Below are positions 51,331 through 64,000 of a stretch of 64,000 bases of DNA, piece by piece. The stretch comes from Lichenostomus cassidix. Lineage: Eukaryota; Chordata; Aves; Passeriformes; Meliphagidae. Each line of letters starts with the position of its first letter. Position 1 is the first letter of the stretch. Where the stretch lies: the NCBI GenBank assembly GCA_008360975.2, contig CM039202.1, positions 3,420,128 through 3,484,127 of the forward strand. The letters run 5' to 3'. The notes beneath the pieces are model-generated. The model saw only the letters and a program-made list of their open reading frames with translations. It did not search any database and had not been told where the DNA came from. The position numbers were made by a program, and so were the translations under genes.

Positions 51331-51399
51331 TTAACTTTTAATGGCAGGGGACAACAAAAAGACCTAGCACCTTTAACCGAACACCGAGGGCTCAGTTCT

Positions 51400-51900
51400 T
51401 CAAGAGCACCCAGTATTCCCAGTATTCCCTGTATCCCCACTCCCCCCAGTACTCCCAGTACCCCCAGTGCTCCCACTCCCCGCCAGTACTCCCAGTGCTC
51501 CCAGTCCCCCTCAGTGTTCCCAGTGTCCCCACTGTTCCCAGTACCGCCCAGTACTCCCAGTACCCTCATTGTTCCTGGTAGTCCCTGTATCCTCAGTGCT
51601 CCCAGTCCCCCACAGTGCCCCCAGTGTTCCCAGTATCCCCAGTAATCCCAGTATTCCCAGTACTCCCAGTGCTCGCACTCCCCCGCAGTGTTCCCAGTAT
51701 TCCCTGTATCCCCAGTGTTCCCAGTCCCGCACAGTGCTCCTAAGTATCCCCACTATTCCCAGTATCCCTTGTACCCTCAACGTTCCCAGTATTCCCAGTA
51801 CCCCCAATGCTCCCAGTGTTCCCAGTGCTCCCAGTATCCCCAGAGCTCACACTCCCCCACAGTGTTCCCAGTATCCCCAGTCCCTCCCAGTGCCCCCCCG
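51400..51900. repeat. TCCCAGTATTCCCAGT minisatellite
   Basis: Roughly 8-10-bp units (CCCAGTACT, CCCAGTGCT, CCCAGTATT) over 500 bp, ending about 15 bp before a CTCF-type motif. The minus strand is a series of CTGGGA triplets with quadruplex potential. Confidence 0.88.
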
Positions 51901-51914
51901 GCGGTGACCTCCCG

Positions 51915-51930
51915 CCGCCAGGGGGCGCCA
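51915..51930 (+). promoter_or_regulatory. strong CTCF-type motif
   Basis: CCGCCAGGGGGCGCCA matches the CTCF core (CCANNAGGGGGCGC) very closely and lies 21 bp upstream of the ATG of an exon with a YY1 site. Confidence 0.7.
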
Positions 51931-51950
51931 CCGCCCCGCCCCGAGCCAAG

Positions 51951-51977
51951 ATGGCGGCGGCCGTGCGCGCGCTGCGG
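51951..51977 (+). CDS. orphan first coding exon (MAAAVRALR) with YY1/Kozak start
   Basis: CCAAGATGGCGGCGGCC combines a YY1 site with a start codon, the classic arrangement of TATA-less housekeeping promoters. Nine codons (M-A-A-A-V-R-A-L-R) end at a consensus donor GTGAGG. The presumed intron immediately becomes a 19-bp minisatellite and then the assembly gap, so the rest of the gene is not visible and I cannot name it. It could also be a non-productive alternative start. Confidence 0.5.
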
Positions 51978-51989
51978 GTGAGGGGAGAG

Positions 51990-52196
51990 AAGGGAATGGG
52001 GGAAACAGCGGGAATGGGGAAAAACAGCGGGAATGGGGAAAAACAGCGGGAATGGGGAAAAACAGCGGGAATGGGGGAAAAACAGCGGGAATGGGGAAAC
52101 AGCGGGAATGGGGGAAAACAGCGGGAATGGGGAAAAACAGCGGGAATGGGGAAAAACAGCGGGAATGGGGAAAAACAGCGGGAATGGGGAAAAACA
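51990..52196. repeat. 19-bp minisatellite gggaatggggaaaaacagc
   Basis: Ten or more nearly perfect copies run into the gap. The assembly probably stopped here because of the array. Confidence 0.95.
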
Positions 52197-52696
52197 NNNN
52201 NNNNNNNNNNNNNNNNNNNNNNNNNNNNNNNNNNNNNNNNNNNNNNNNNNNNNNNNNNNNNNNNNNNNNNNNNNNNNNNNNNNNNNNNNNNNNNNNNNNN
52301 NNNNNNNNNNNNNNNNNNNNNNNNNNNNNNNNNNNNNNNNNNNNNNNNNNNNNNNNNNNNNNNNNNNNNNNNNNNNNNNNNNNNNNNNNNNNNNNNNNNN
52401 NNNNNNNNNNNNNNNNNNNNNNNNNNNNNNNNNNNNNNNNNNNNNNNNNNNNNNNNNNNNNNNNNNNNNNNNNNNNNNNNNNNNNNNNNNNNNNNNNNNN
52501 NNNNNNNNNNNNNNNNNNNNNNNNNNNNNNNNNNNNNNNNNNNNNNNNNNNNNNNNNNNNNNNNNNNNNNNNNNNNNNNNNNNNNNNNNNNNNNNNNNNN
52601 NNNNNNNNNNNNNNNNNNNNNNNNNNNNNNNNNNNNNNNNNNNNNNNNNNNNNNNNNNNNNNNNNNNNNNNNNNNNNNNNNNNNNNNNNNNNNNNN
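52197..52696. other. assembly gap, exactly 500 N
   Basis: All bases are N. The round length suggests a default gap size, so true distance and contiguity are unknown. The frames running through it are meaningless. Confidence 0.99.
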
Positions 52697-53249
52697 GGAG
52701 TATATCCTCCCACACCTTTCAACGACTGAGCCACAGGCTCCTTGGCCCATGCCGACGGCCAACTCGCCGAGGAGATGACCGGGACATCCGCACCAGTGTC
52801 AATCATGCCAGTAAGGGAGATGTTGCTTCCCTTCTGGGAAAGGCCACAAGTAAGCATTGGCCTGTCCTTACCAACCGCCTCGGACCAGGCAACCAGCGGT
52901 CGTTCCGTGAGGATAGCGTGGAACGGGATGACCTTGATCCTGGCCACGACCTGATTCCTAGAGAGGATAAGAGGGGGGTCGGCAACTTCAACCTGGAGTG
53001 GAAAGAACCCCTCTGCATCCACTCTGATCAAGGAAGGGATGATGGCAATCCCTTTGGGTCCGGCGTCCGCATCTGAAATGGCAAGGACAAGAGCGTCAGG
53101 AAAGTCACATTTGAGTCTAACAAGAAAAGAGTCACATCCGGGTATGATACAGTCATCGTCGACCCACGCCTGCTGGAAATCCGTGGGGTCGAGGCCGGCC
53201 GGTGGCTGTTGGCAGCGTGAGGCCGGCATCTCACGCTGCGCTCTCAGTT
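52697..53249 (-). CDS. pro: retroviral pro, N-terminal part (truncated by gap)
   Basis: The frame is -1 relative to gag and is entered through the slippery heptamer. About 180 residues are visible. The aspartic-protease active site D-T-G (codons at 52792-52800) sits in the context GMIDTGADVPVIS. The roughly 130 residues ahead of it, around GCDSFLVRLKCDF, occupy the place where beta-like viruses carry a dUTPase-like domain, but dUTPase motifs are not convincing here. The C-terminal half of the protease and all of pol and env are missing from the window. Confidence 0.82.
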
Positions 53250-53253
53250 TCCC
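53194..53253 (-). promoter_or_regulatory. programmed -1 ribosomal frameshift signal between gag and pro
   Basis: The slippery site GGGAAAC (53253-53247) lies in the correct G GGA AAC phase, and the gag stop TGA follows at once. A 7-nt spacer (53246-53240) leads to a perfect 10-bp stem: GCAGCGTGAG (53239-53230) pairs with CTCACGCTGC (53221-53212) around the loop ATGCCGGC. The loop GCCGGC can pair with GCCGGC at 53199-53194, making an H-type pseudoknot. Confidence 0.85.
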
Positions 53254-55340
53254 TGGCCAGCAGGGAAGGGAGGTGGAAACGAGGAAGGGTCAGTTAGGGA
53301 CATGGGGGAAGGGCGCTGGGCGCGGGCAGGGGCAGGAGAACGGGAAAACTTGGAGATTTCTTCGACCGGTGTGGGGCAGTCTGCGGCGTAATGTCCTCGC
53401 TTGCCACACCGGTTACAGGTGGCATAGGTGTTTCGGATGGCCAGTGCCTGAGAGGTGTTAGCATTCAGCGCCTTGACCGCAGCCAGGCGCCGACAGGCAC
53501 TGACCATCTGGGCGATGGTCGGCCGTGGGTCATGTGGCAGGGACAATATGATTTCTTTGCAGATGGTGTTGGATCTGGTGATTGCCCCGTCCACAAGCAG
53601 CTGCTCCCTGATGGTGTGGTCGGGGACCTGACGATCGATGGCCTGTTTTAATTTATCAACAAAGCTGGGGAAGGCCTCGTCAGGCCCTTGGAATATCTCC
53701 AAGTAGGGGATGGTAGGGGCATCCACCGGAGGGATACCAAGCAGTACCCTCTCCGCTGCACCAGCGAGAGACACCAGAATGTCTATGGGTATCTCTCGGG
53801 CTTGCGTCTGGGGTTTAGAGTAATCCCCCTCACCCAACAACAACTCGAAGGTGGGGCCGTTTGGAGTGCCGTGCCCAGGAAGCAGTCGCTCTAGCCCCCT
53901 GATCTGCCTTTTCCACTCGTCCTCCCACTCTTGGTATTCAACGGGGGACAGTAGACAAGACATCACTAATTTGATGTCGGAGGGAACTAGAGGGACACCG
54001 GTGAGAGTGGCGTGAAGGACTGCTCTGAAATAGTTCGAGTCCCGGCCAAACTCCTTTTGCGTTTTGGCCAGGTCTTTGAGCGCGGCCCTATCAAAGGGCT
54101 CCCACCGTGGGTGATCGCGTTGCCCCGAAACGCGGACTGGTGCGGCGAAGGGGGCCTGGAGGCTCCCCGGTTCCGGATCTAGGTGACAACCTTTCCCAGC
54201 CACGCCGGAGGACCCATCCAAGATGGCCTCCTTCCGGTCAGGGACCATTGGAGGACCAACAAAGATGGCCTCCTTCCGGTCAGGGACCGTTGGAGGACCA
54301 ACAAAGATGGCCTCCTTCCGGTCAGGGACCGTTGGAGGACCAACAAAGATGGCCTCCTTCCGGTCATCGTGGGAAAGGGGATCCAAGATGGCGCCCTTCC
54401 GGCGGACGCCGGAAGGGTAGCCGTGGGAACCGGGAAGACTCGCCTCCGGGGAGGGGTTAGGAAGGGGCGGATCATAGGGAGGGGCGACTGACGAAGGTCC
54501 CGGGGAGGAGTCGAGGAAGAGGTGGGGTTTCGGTGGGAAAGGGGAGGTAGGCGGGGTAGGGATAAAGGGGTTGGGCGCAGGGGCGGAGGGTCCGAGGGAG
54601 GGGGTGTGCCCGCACGGTGATGGATAGGCCGCCCAGGGGGAGGGATCAGGGAAGGGGCTCGGCGGGAAAGCCGAAGAAGCAGCGGGAATGGGAGGATTGT
54701 AGGGAGAGGGGATGGGGGATGGGAAAGCCACGCGGCAGACGCCATCCTGCTGCCAGCCGCCGCTCCTTTGTGGCTCTCCGGGGAGACAAAAGGAACCACG
54801 GCGGGGATTGCGGGGGACTACCAGGGACGAATCAACTCGGGAAGAGGGGTTAGGAGAGACAGAACCGGGGGTGCCCGAGAGGGTCGCGCGTTCTCCCTCC
54901 CAGGCAGGGGACGAAGTGACCGCGGGGGCGCCGGAGACTAGATGAGAACTCCGTGTCCGCGGACGTTCTGAGCCGCCGCGGTCGCCTCGAGAAGGACAGG
55001 GGCTGGGGTTAGTTAAGGAACGGGCAGACGGGGAAGGGTTAGCAGGGACTCCCGCGCTCCGAAGGGAGGGACGGAAAGCGTGGAAAATCTGTGTTAAAAT
55101 CCCGAAAAACTGGTCCACTCGCTTGTCCCCACGGGACAGAAGCTGGTTCATGCGCGAGCGGACCCCACGCCAAAAATCGATGGAATTAGCATCTTGGGGA
55201 GAAACATCGGGAAATTCGGCAAAAATAAATTTAACAAAGCGTTTTAGGAGCGGGGAGGGAAAAGAAAATTTCGCTACTCGGAGGGAGGTTTTAACGGAAA
55301 CATAAAATTCTCGTTGCTTTTTGGTTAGGTTAACTCCCAT
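53244..55340 (-). CDS. gag: retroviral Gag polyprotein, intact frame (698 aa)
   Basis: The start is taken at the ATG at 55340-55338 because it gives an N-terminal Met-Gly (MGVNLTKKQ), the signal for N-myristoylation. Upstream codons in frame lack an ATG. Residues 1-100 are matrix-like and residues about 100-400 are proline-rich with a PSAP late-domain motif. A 42-bp in-frame tandem repeat encodes four RKEAIFVGP-type units. The capsid follows, with the major homology region around FQGPDEAFPSFVDKLKQAID. Nucleocapsid has one clear CCHC zinc knuckle (CNRCGKRGHYAADC). No internal stop or frameshift is seen. Gag drives particle assembly at the plasma membrane. It ends in the frameshift site feeding pro. 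Confidence 0.9.
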   Translation of the reverse strand: MGVNLTKKQREFYVSVKTSLRVAKFSFPSPLLKRFVKFIFAEFPDVSPQDANSIDFWRGVRSRMNQLLSRGDKRVDQFFGILTQIFHAFRPSLRSAGVPANPSPSARSLTNPSPCPSRGDRGGSERPRTRSSHLVSGAPAVTSSPAWEGERATLSGTPGSVSPNPSSRVDSSLVVPRNPRRGSFCLPGEPQRSGGWQQDGVCRVAFPSPIPSPYNPPIPAASSAFPPSPFPDPSPWAAYPSPCGHTPSLGPSAPAPNPFIPTPPTSPFPPKPHLFLDSSPGPSSVAPPYDPPLPNPSPEASLPGSHGYPSGVRRKGAILDPLSHDDRKEAIFVGPPTVPDRKEAIFVGPPTVPDRKEAIFVGPPMVPDRKEAILDGSSGVAGKGCHLDPEPGSLQAPFAAPVRVSGQRDHPRWEPFDRAALKDLAKTQKEFGRDSNYFRAVLHATLTGVPLVPSDIKLVMSCLLSPVEYQEWEDEWKRQIRGLERLLPGHGTPNGPTFELLLGEGDYSKPQTQAREIPIDILVSLAGAAERVLLGIPPVDAPTIPYLEIFQGPDEAFPSFVDKLKQAIDRQVPDHTIREQLLVDGAITRSNTICKEIILSLPHDPRPTIAQMVSACRRLAAVKALNANTSQALAIRNTYATCNRCGKRGHYAADCPTPVEEISKFSRSPAPARAQRPSPMSLTDPSSFPPPFPAGQGN

Positions 55341-55614
55341 CTTTTCCACCCGAGATAAAGGTTAGCCGAACCAAACTCTCACCCGACCGATCCGAACGAA
55401 AAATTAAATGAAAAGAGGGCAAGCTAGGGAACCCCTTTCCCTACCAACTCACCCGAACACAAAGCGGCGCGGTCGGTTCACGGGGCTCACGGGGCTGGCG
55501 GGGCCGGCGAGGAGCACCTCTCGATGTAGTCCAGGGAGGGTGCTGCAACTCGCCGGGTGGCGGAACAACAGATCTCCACTCTTCCCTTCCAAGGAGCGAA
55601 GGCAGGTTCGGAGG

Positions 55615-55632
55615 GTCACGTTGACGGCGCCA
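55615..55632 (-). other. candidate retroviral primer-binding site
   Basis: TGGCGCCGTCAACGTGAC begins 2 nt after the LTR end, the normal position. TGGCGCC resembles lysine-tRNA primer sites, but the remainder does not match a tRNA I can name with confidence. Confidence 0.6.
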
Positions 55633-55634
55633 CT

Positions 55635-56210
55635 TGATGTTGTAAAGGGGTCCGGCGGGGTCCGGCCGCCTGGCCCCAACGAGCTTCCGGGGCTTCGGGA
55701 GACCTCGGGGGCCTCACCTGGCCCAAGCTCTCAGCCCTCCCGGCTGTTCAGCTCTGTCCAGAGGCGGCTGCAGTCAGCCTCGGTGTTCCCAGGGTCGCTC
55801 CTTTGGAGCGGCAGGGACCACGCGGCGGAGGCGGGTGCCTGCCGGGCAGGAACGCCGTGGAGTCGCTGGTCGCTTCCCGTGATAAAGAGAGTGCTACGAG
55901 GTGAGAGTCAGCAGTGTGCAGTTTATTCAGGAGAAGCGGCGCGGGGGAGGCACACTGGGGGCTCTCGGGTGGGGCGGTCCACGCAGCTGCCGGGCGCAGA
56001 ACCCGGCGGGGCTGGGGTCGCGGCCACACCACGCCGAGAGAACAAAGGGAAGGGGTTTTTAGGGGGAAATACGGGGTTTCCCGGGGAGGACCAGCAGGGG
56101 CGGAGCCAACGGGGCTCCGGGACAACATGAGGGACAAGCGGGGGAGCAAATGAAATATAAGTAGGGAGGGGATTCCAAGCAACTCATGGGGAAAGCCCGG
56201 CAGTAGAACA
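55635..56210 (-). mobile_element. 5' LTR of the endogenous retrovirus
   Basis: The minus strand begins TGTTCTACTGCCGGGC and ends ACAACATCA two bases before the primer-binding site, so both ends are TG...CA. An AATAAA polyadenylation signal (plus 55922-55927) lies within it. The left boundary is firm because of the primer-binding site. The outer boundary is inferred from the TG terminus alone. No TATA box is certain. Confidence 0.65.
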
Positions 56211-56960
56211 TTCTAGTGTGGGCAAGCAGCGGGGGCGGTGATAGGGGCGGGGAAGCAAACCTTAAACCAATAAGCTTAGGAAAACTTTCCAGGGGAGGGA
56301 GAGAGCGGTTTACGGCCCGGCCTCCTCCGAGTCCCAGGCGATGGCATCCTCGGCAGCGTCCCCGTGGATTACGCCGACCGCCGGCCTCGGGGACTCGGGA
56401 TCCGCAGCATCGGGCCGCCGCCGCTGAGCTGCCATTGGCTGAAAACGAGGGGGCGTGGCTTGTGGCGGGTATAAGAAGGGGCGCGGGGGGGCGGAGCATT
56501 CGGGCAGCCGCCAGCGGAGCAGCAGCCTTGGGGGGCGAGGAGGGCGGACGCCGCCGGCGTCGGCGCAGGCCGACAGCAGCCGCGCGGCCGCAGAGGAGCG
56601 CAGCTCCACGCCCTCCCACCCCCCAACGCTGGAGCCCCGGCACCGGCCCTGCCCCTCAGCGCCGTCAGCATGGAGCCCCGGGGTGTTGTGTGCGGGTGGG
56701 TGGGAGGGAGGGAGAGAGGGAGGGAGGGAGGGAGGTGGGTTGCGTCGATTCGCCTCTTATCGCCGCCACCGCTCTCGGTTACGTGCGGTGACGCCCCCAA
56801 AGCGGAGGGGGTCGAACACCAACCCCGGCTCACCAAAGGTAAGGCGGTCGGAGCAGCGCCGGGGCAACGAGGATGGAAAGCACAGCGGCCGGGGCAAATG
56901 GGAGGAGGACGGAGAGCCCCAGGGCATCCGCTGGACACCGGACAAAATAAACTCCAACGT
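56211..56960 (+). promoter_or_regulatory. unexplained GC-rich TATA promoter-like region
   Basis: On the plus strand CCAATAAG (56266), an inverted CCAAT (CCATTGGCTG, about 56431), a GGGGGCGTGGC box and GGGTATAAGAAGG (about 56466) line up in promoter order. A CpG-rich leader with a donor-like AAAGGTAAGG at about 56838 follows, and then AATAAA at about 56945. It could be a gene's first exon, a non-coding RNA, or a second, older LTR on the opposite strand to the neighbouring provirus. A short GGGAGGGAGG run lies at 56703-56736. Confidence 0.4.
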
Positions 56961-57970
56961 CAGAACACATCAAATGCTTTGTCTCCTCTTTGGTCTCTCA
57001 ATGAGTCACCTGCGATGCAAAGAAATCACAAAGGCCCACACCTCCCCACGGGAGAGGAGGACGCTGAGCACCCCCAAGCCCTCCAAAAGGGCAACAATGA
57101 CAACAATGCCCCGGCCCTCATCCGGGACAGGGAGCTAGGATGGCCCAGCGTTCTCTCTATGTCTCTCCTGCCTGGGGAGTCCTGGGCGTGTCTCTGTCCT
57201 TCTCCACCTGCTCGGTGCCTGTTGGTGGCTCCATTCTTCTCTCCCTGGGAGTCTCCATCCCTCTTGGCCCTGCTTTGTCTCTTTGCCTCTTGCACCGGGG
57301 GATGCTTGGGGGTCTTGCGGGCTGTCATGCAGGGGGCGTGACCTCGGCTGGGTCACCACAGGGGTGAGAGGGACAGAGACCCCTTGGTCCCCAGCGTGGC
57401 CCAGAGTGAGAGGGACAGAGACCCCCAAGCATCCCCTGGATTGAGAAGGATGGAGAATCCAGCGAGCATGCCCCCGGCACGGGGTGAGAGGCATGGAGAG
57501 CGCCCCGCCCCCCCCGGCTCTCTCCGGCTTGAGAAGGATGGAGACCCTTGTGATCATCCCCCGGGGAGAGAGGGACCGCAAACACAGCTCCTTCTCCCTG
57601 CCCTGGGTGGCTGTGGCTGATTTGACACATGGCTTTCCTTCCCATGTGTGTTCTTTCCTTCCCATGTGTGTTCCCAGCTTTTTGTCAGTTTGCTGACTAG
57701 TGTTTCCTGCAGCACTGGATTTTCTGCAGAGCTTGGGGTTGGCAAACGAGCTCTCGCAGAGGTTCCATTCCATCATCTGCCCATGTCCACATTGGTTACA
57801 TGTCCCCATGTCCCCCTGATGCCATGCCACCCCACTGCTCCTCCCCACTGGACTCTATGGGGTCTGGGAGTTTGGGATCAGAGTTTGGGATGCAGGGTGT
57901 TTCTGATGCAGGAGTTTGGGATCCAAGAGTTTGGGATCCAGGCCTTTAGGTTCCTCTCCCAGCACCAAGG
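56961..57970. other. intergenic stretch with an imperfect inverted repeat
   Basis: It contains GAGAGGGACAGAGACCCC units (57360-57560) and the 16-bp inverted pair GGATGCTTGGGGGTCT (57300-57315) with its complement at 57419-57434. No convincing gene is seen, although a long frame exists on the minus strand (57135-57848). Confidence 0.5.
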
Positions 57971-57988
57971 CAGAGTCAGATCCTGAAC

Positions 57989-57994
57989 TTTATT
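57989..57994 (-). terminator. SNRNP200: SNRNP200 polyadenylation signal AATAAA
   Basis: TTTATT on the plus strand is AATAAA on the minus strand, about 250 nt after the SNRNP200 stop. Confidence 0.8.
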
Positions 57995-58079
57995 CCAACC
58001 TAAAAAAACTGTACAAAACACTCCCACCCCAAAAACCCACGGGGACACAGGAGGGGATGGACACAGGGCTGGGGGCCGG

Positions 58080-58240
58080 GTGACTTTTATGGGATTTTGT
58101 AGGGTTTTATGGGTTTTTGTGGGGTTTTACAGGATTTCATGGGATTTTGTGCGGTTTTATGGGATTTTGTAGGATTTGGTGGGATTTTCTGGGATTTTTA
58201 CAGGATTTTCTGGGATTTTGTGGGGTTTCTGTGGGGTTTG
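58080..58240. repeat. TGGGATTTTGTGGGGTTTT repeat in the SNRNP200 3' UTR
   Basis: About ten 13-19-bp units lie between the stop codon and the polyadenylation signal. Confidence 0.8.
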
Positions 58241-58244
58241 GGGC

Positions 58245-63882
<5,638 letters not shown>

Positions 63883-64000
63883 CTGGGGGAAAAAATTAGG
63901 GATTTTTTAGGATAAAACACAAAAAAGTAGGGATTTTCCGCCATAGAGGACATGCTGAGCAATTCTGTGCATAAAAACTGGGAGGGTTTTGGGATAAAAC

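Larger units (their letters stand above)
52697..56210 (-). mobile_element. endogenous retrovirus, 5' part (LTR, PBS, gag, pro), beta-like
   Basis: Read on the minus strand, the order is 5' LTR (56210-55635), primer-binding site, a leader of about 300 nt, a complete gag, a -1 frameshift signal and the start of pro. Everything downstream is lost in the gap. The continuous gag frame suggests a young insertion. The gag-pro shift by GGGAAAC and the 6-bp-duplication LTR family elsewhere point to a beta-like (class II) lineage. That class assignment is an inference. Confidence 0.88.

Noticed and set aside
51951..51977. Naming the MAAAVRALR exon after a specific mitochondrial ribosomal protein gene
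   Set aside because: Nine generic N-terminal residues resemble several genes. Without the next exon the name would be a guess.
52697..53200. A definite dUTPase domain ahead of the protease
   Set aside because: The position fits a beta-like virus, but the residues do not show clear dUTPase motifs and the assignment would rest on expectation only.
51740..53229. Very long frames spanning the N gap
   Set aside because: Ns translate as X and hide stops. Only the pro-like part right of 52697 has recognisable motifs.
56310..56609. Minus-strand 99-codon frame as an env remnant
   Set aside because: It lies upstream of the 5' LTR, is Ala/Pro/Arg-rich from CpG content, and shows no envelope features.

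Overview
This is vertebrate nuclear DNA and almost certainly avian, most likely a gene-dense, GC-rich microchromosome of a passerine-like bird. The evidence is spliced genes with short GT-AG introns, many CR1 LINE fragments, solo LTRs, CpG-rich promoters, and introns made largely of minisatellites. Species identity is inferred from repeat type and gene order, not from a database match.

The gene order matches the human 2p13.3 block read in reverse. The end of an upstream + strand gene (synteny suggests TGFA) at about 0.5-1.1 kb is followed by FAM136A (+), SNRPG (+), PCYOX1 (-, present twice in tandem), a tRNA-Gly(CCC) gene (+), TIA1 (+) and C2orf42 (+). After C2orf42 come a CTCF/YY1-marked orphan first exon (+), a 500-N assembly gap, a 5' fragment of an endogenous retrovirus on the minus strand (LTR, primer-binding site, open gag, start of pro), an unexplained GC-rich promoter-like stretch, and the last seven coding exons of SNRNP200 (-), which runs off the right edge. 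All exon boundaries given were read from GT/AG sites and checked for reading phase. FAM136A comes out at 138 aa, SNRPG at 76, PCYOX1 at 500 twice, TIA1 at 371 and C2orf42 at 571.

PCYOX1 lies in a tandem duplication (9742-15126 and 15127-21256). Its junction falls inside the tRNA-Gly gene, so the left tRNA copy is cut after 39 nt while the right one is complete. Both PCYOX1 copies keep all six exons open, and one short patch of the last exon has diverged.

The most unusual theme is that many minisatellites here are built from the neighbouring splice junction. Extra partial exons carrying 3' splice sites (FAM136A exon 2; three SNRNP200 exons) or 5' splice sites (TIA1 exon 6, about 30 copies; SNRNP200 exon at 60677-60837, four copies; the C2orf42 leader exon) lie in the introns as ghost exons. 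Three of the affected or neighbouring genes (SNRPG, TIA1, SNRNP200) encode splicing proteins. The retroviral fragment carries a textbook gag-pro -1 frameshift signal: GGGAAAC, a 7-nt spacer, a perfect 10-bp stem and a possible pseudoknot.
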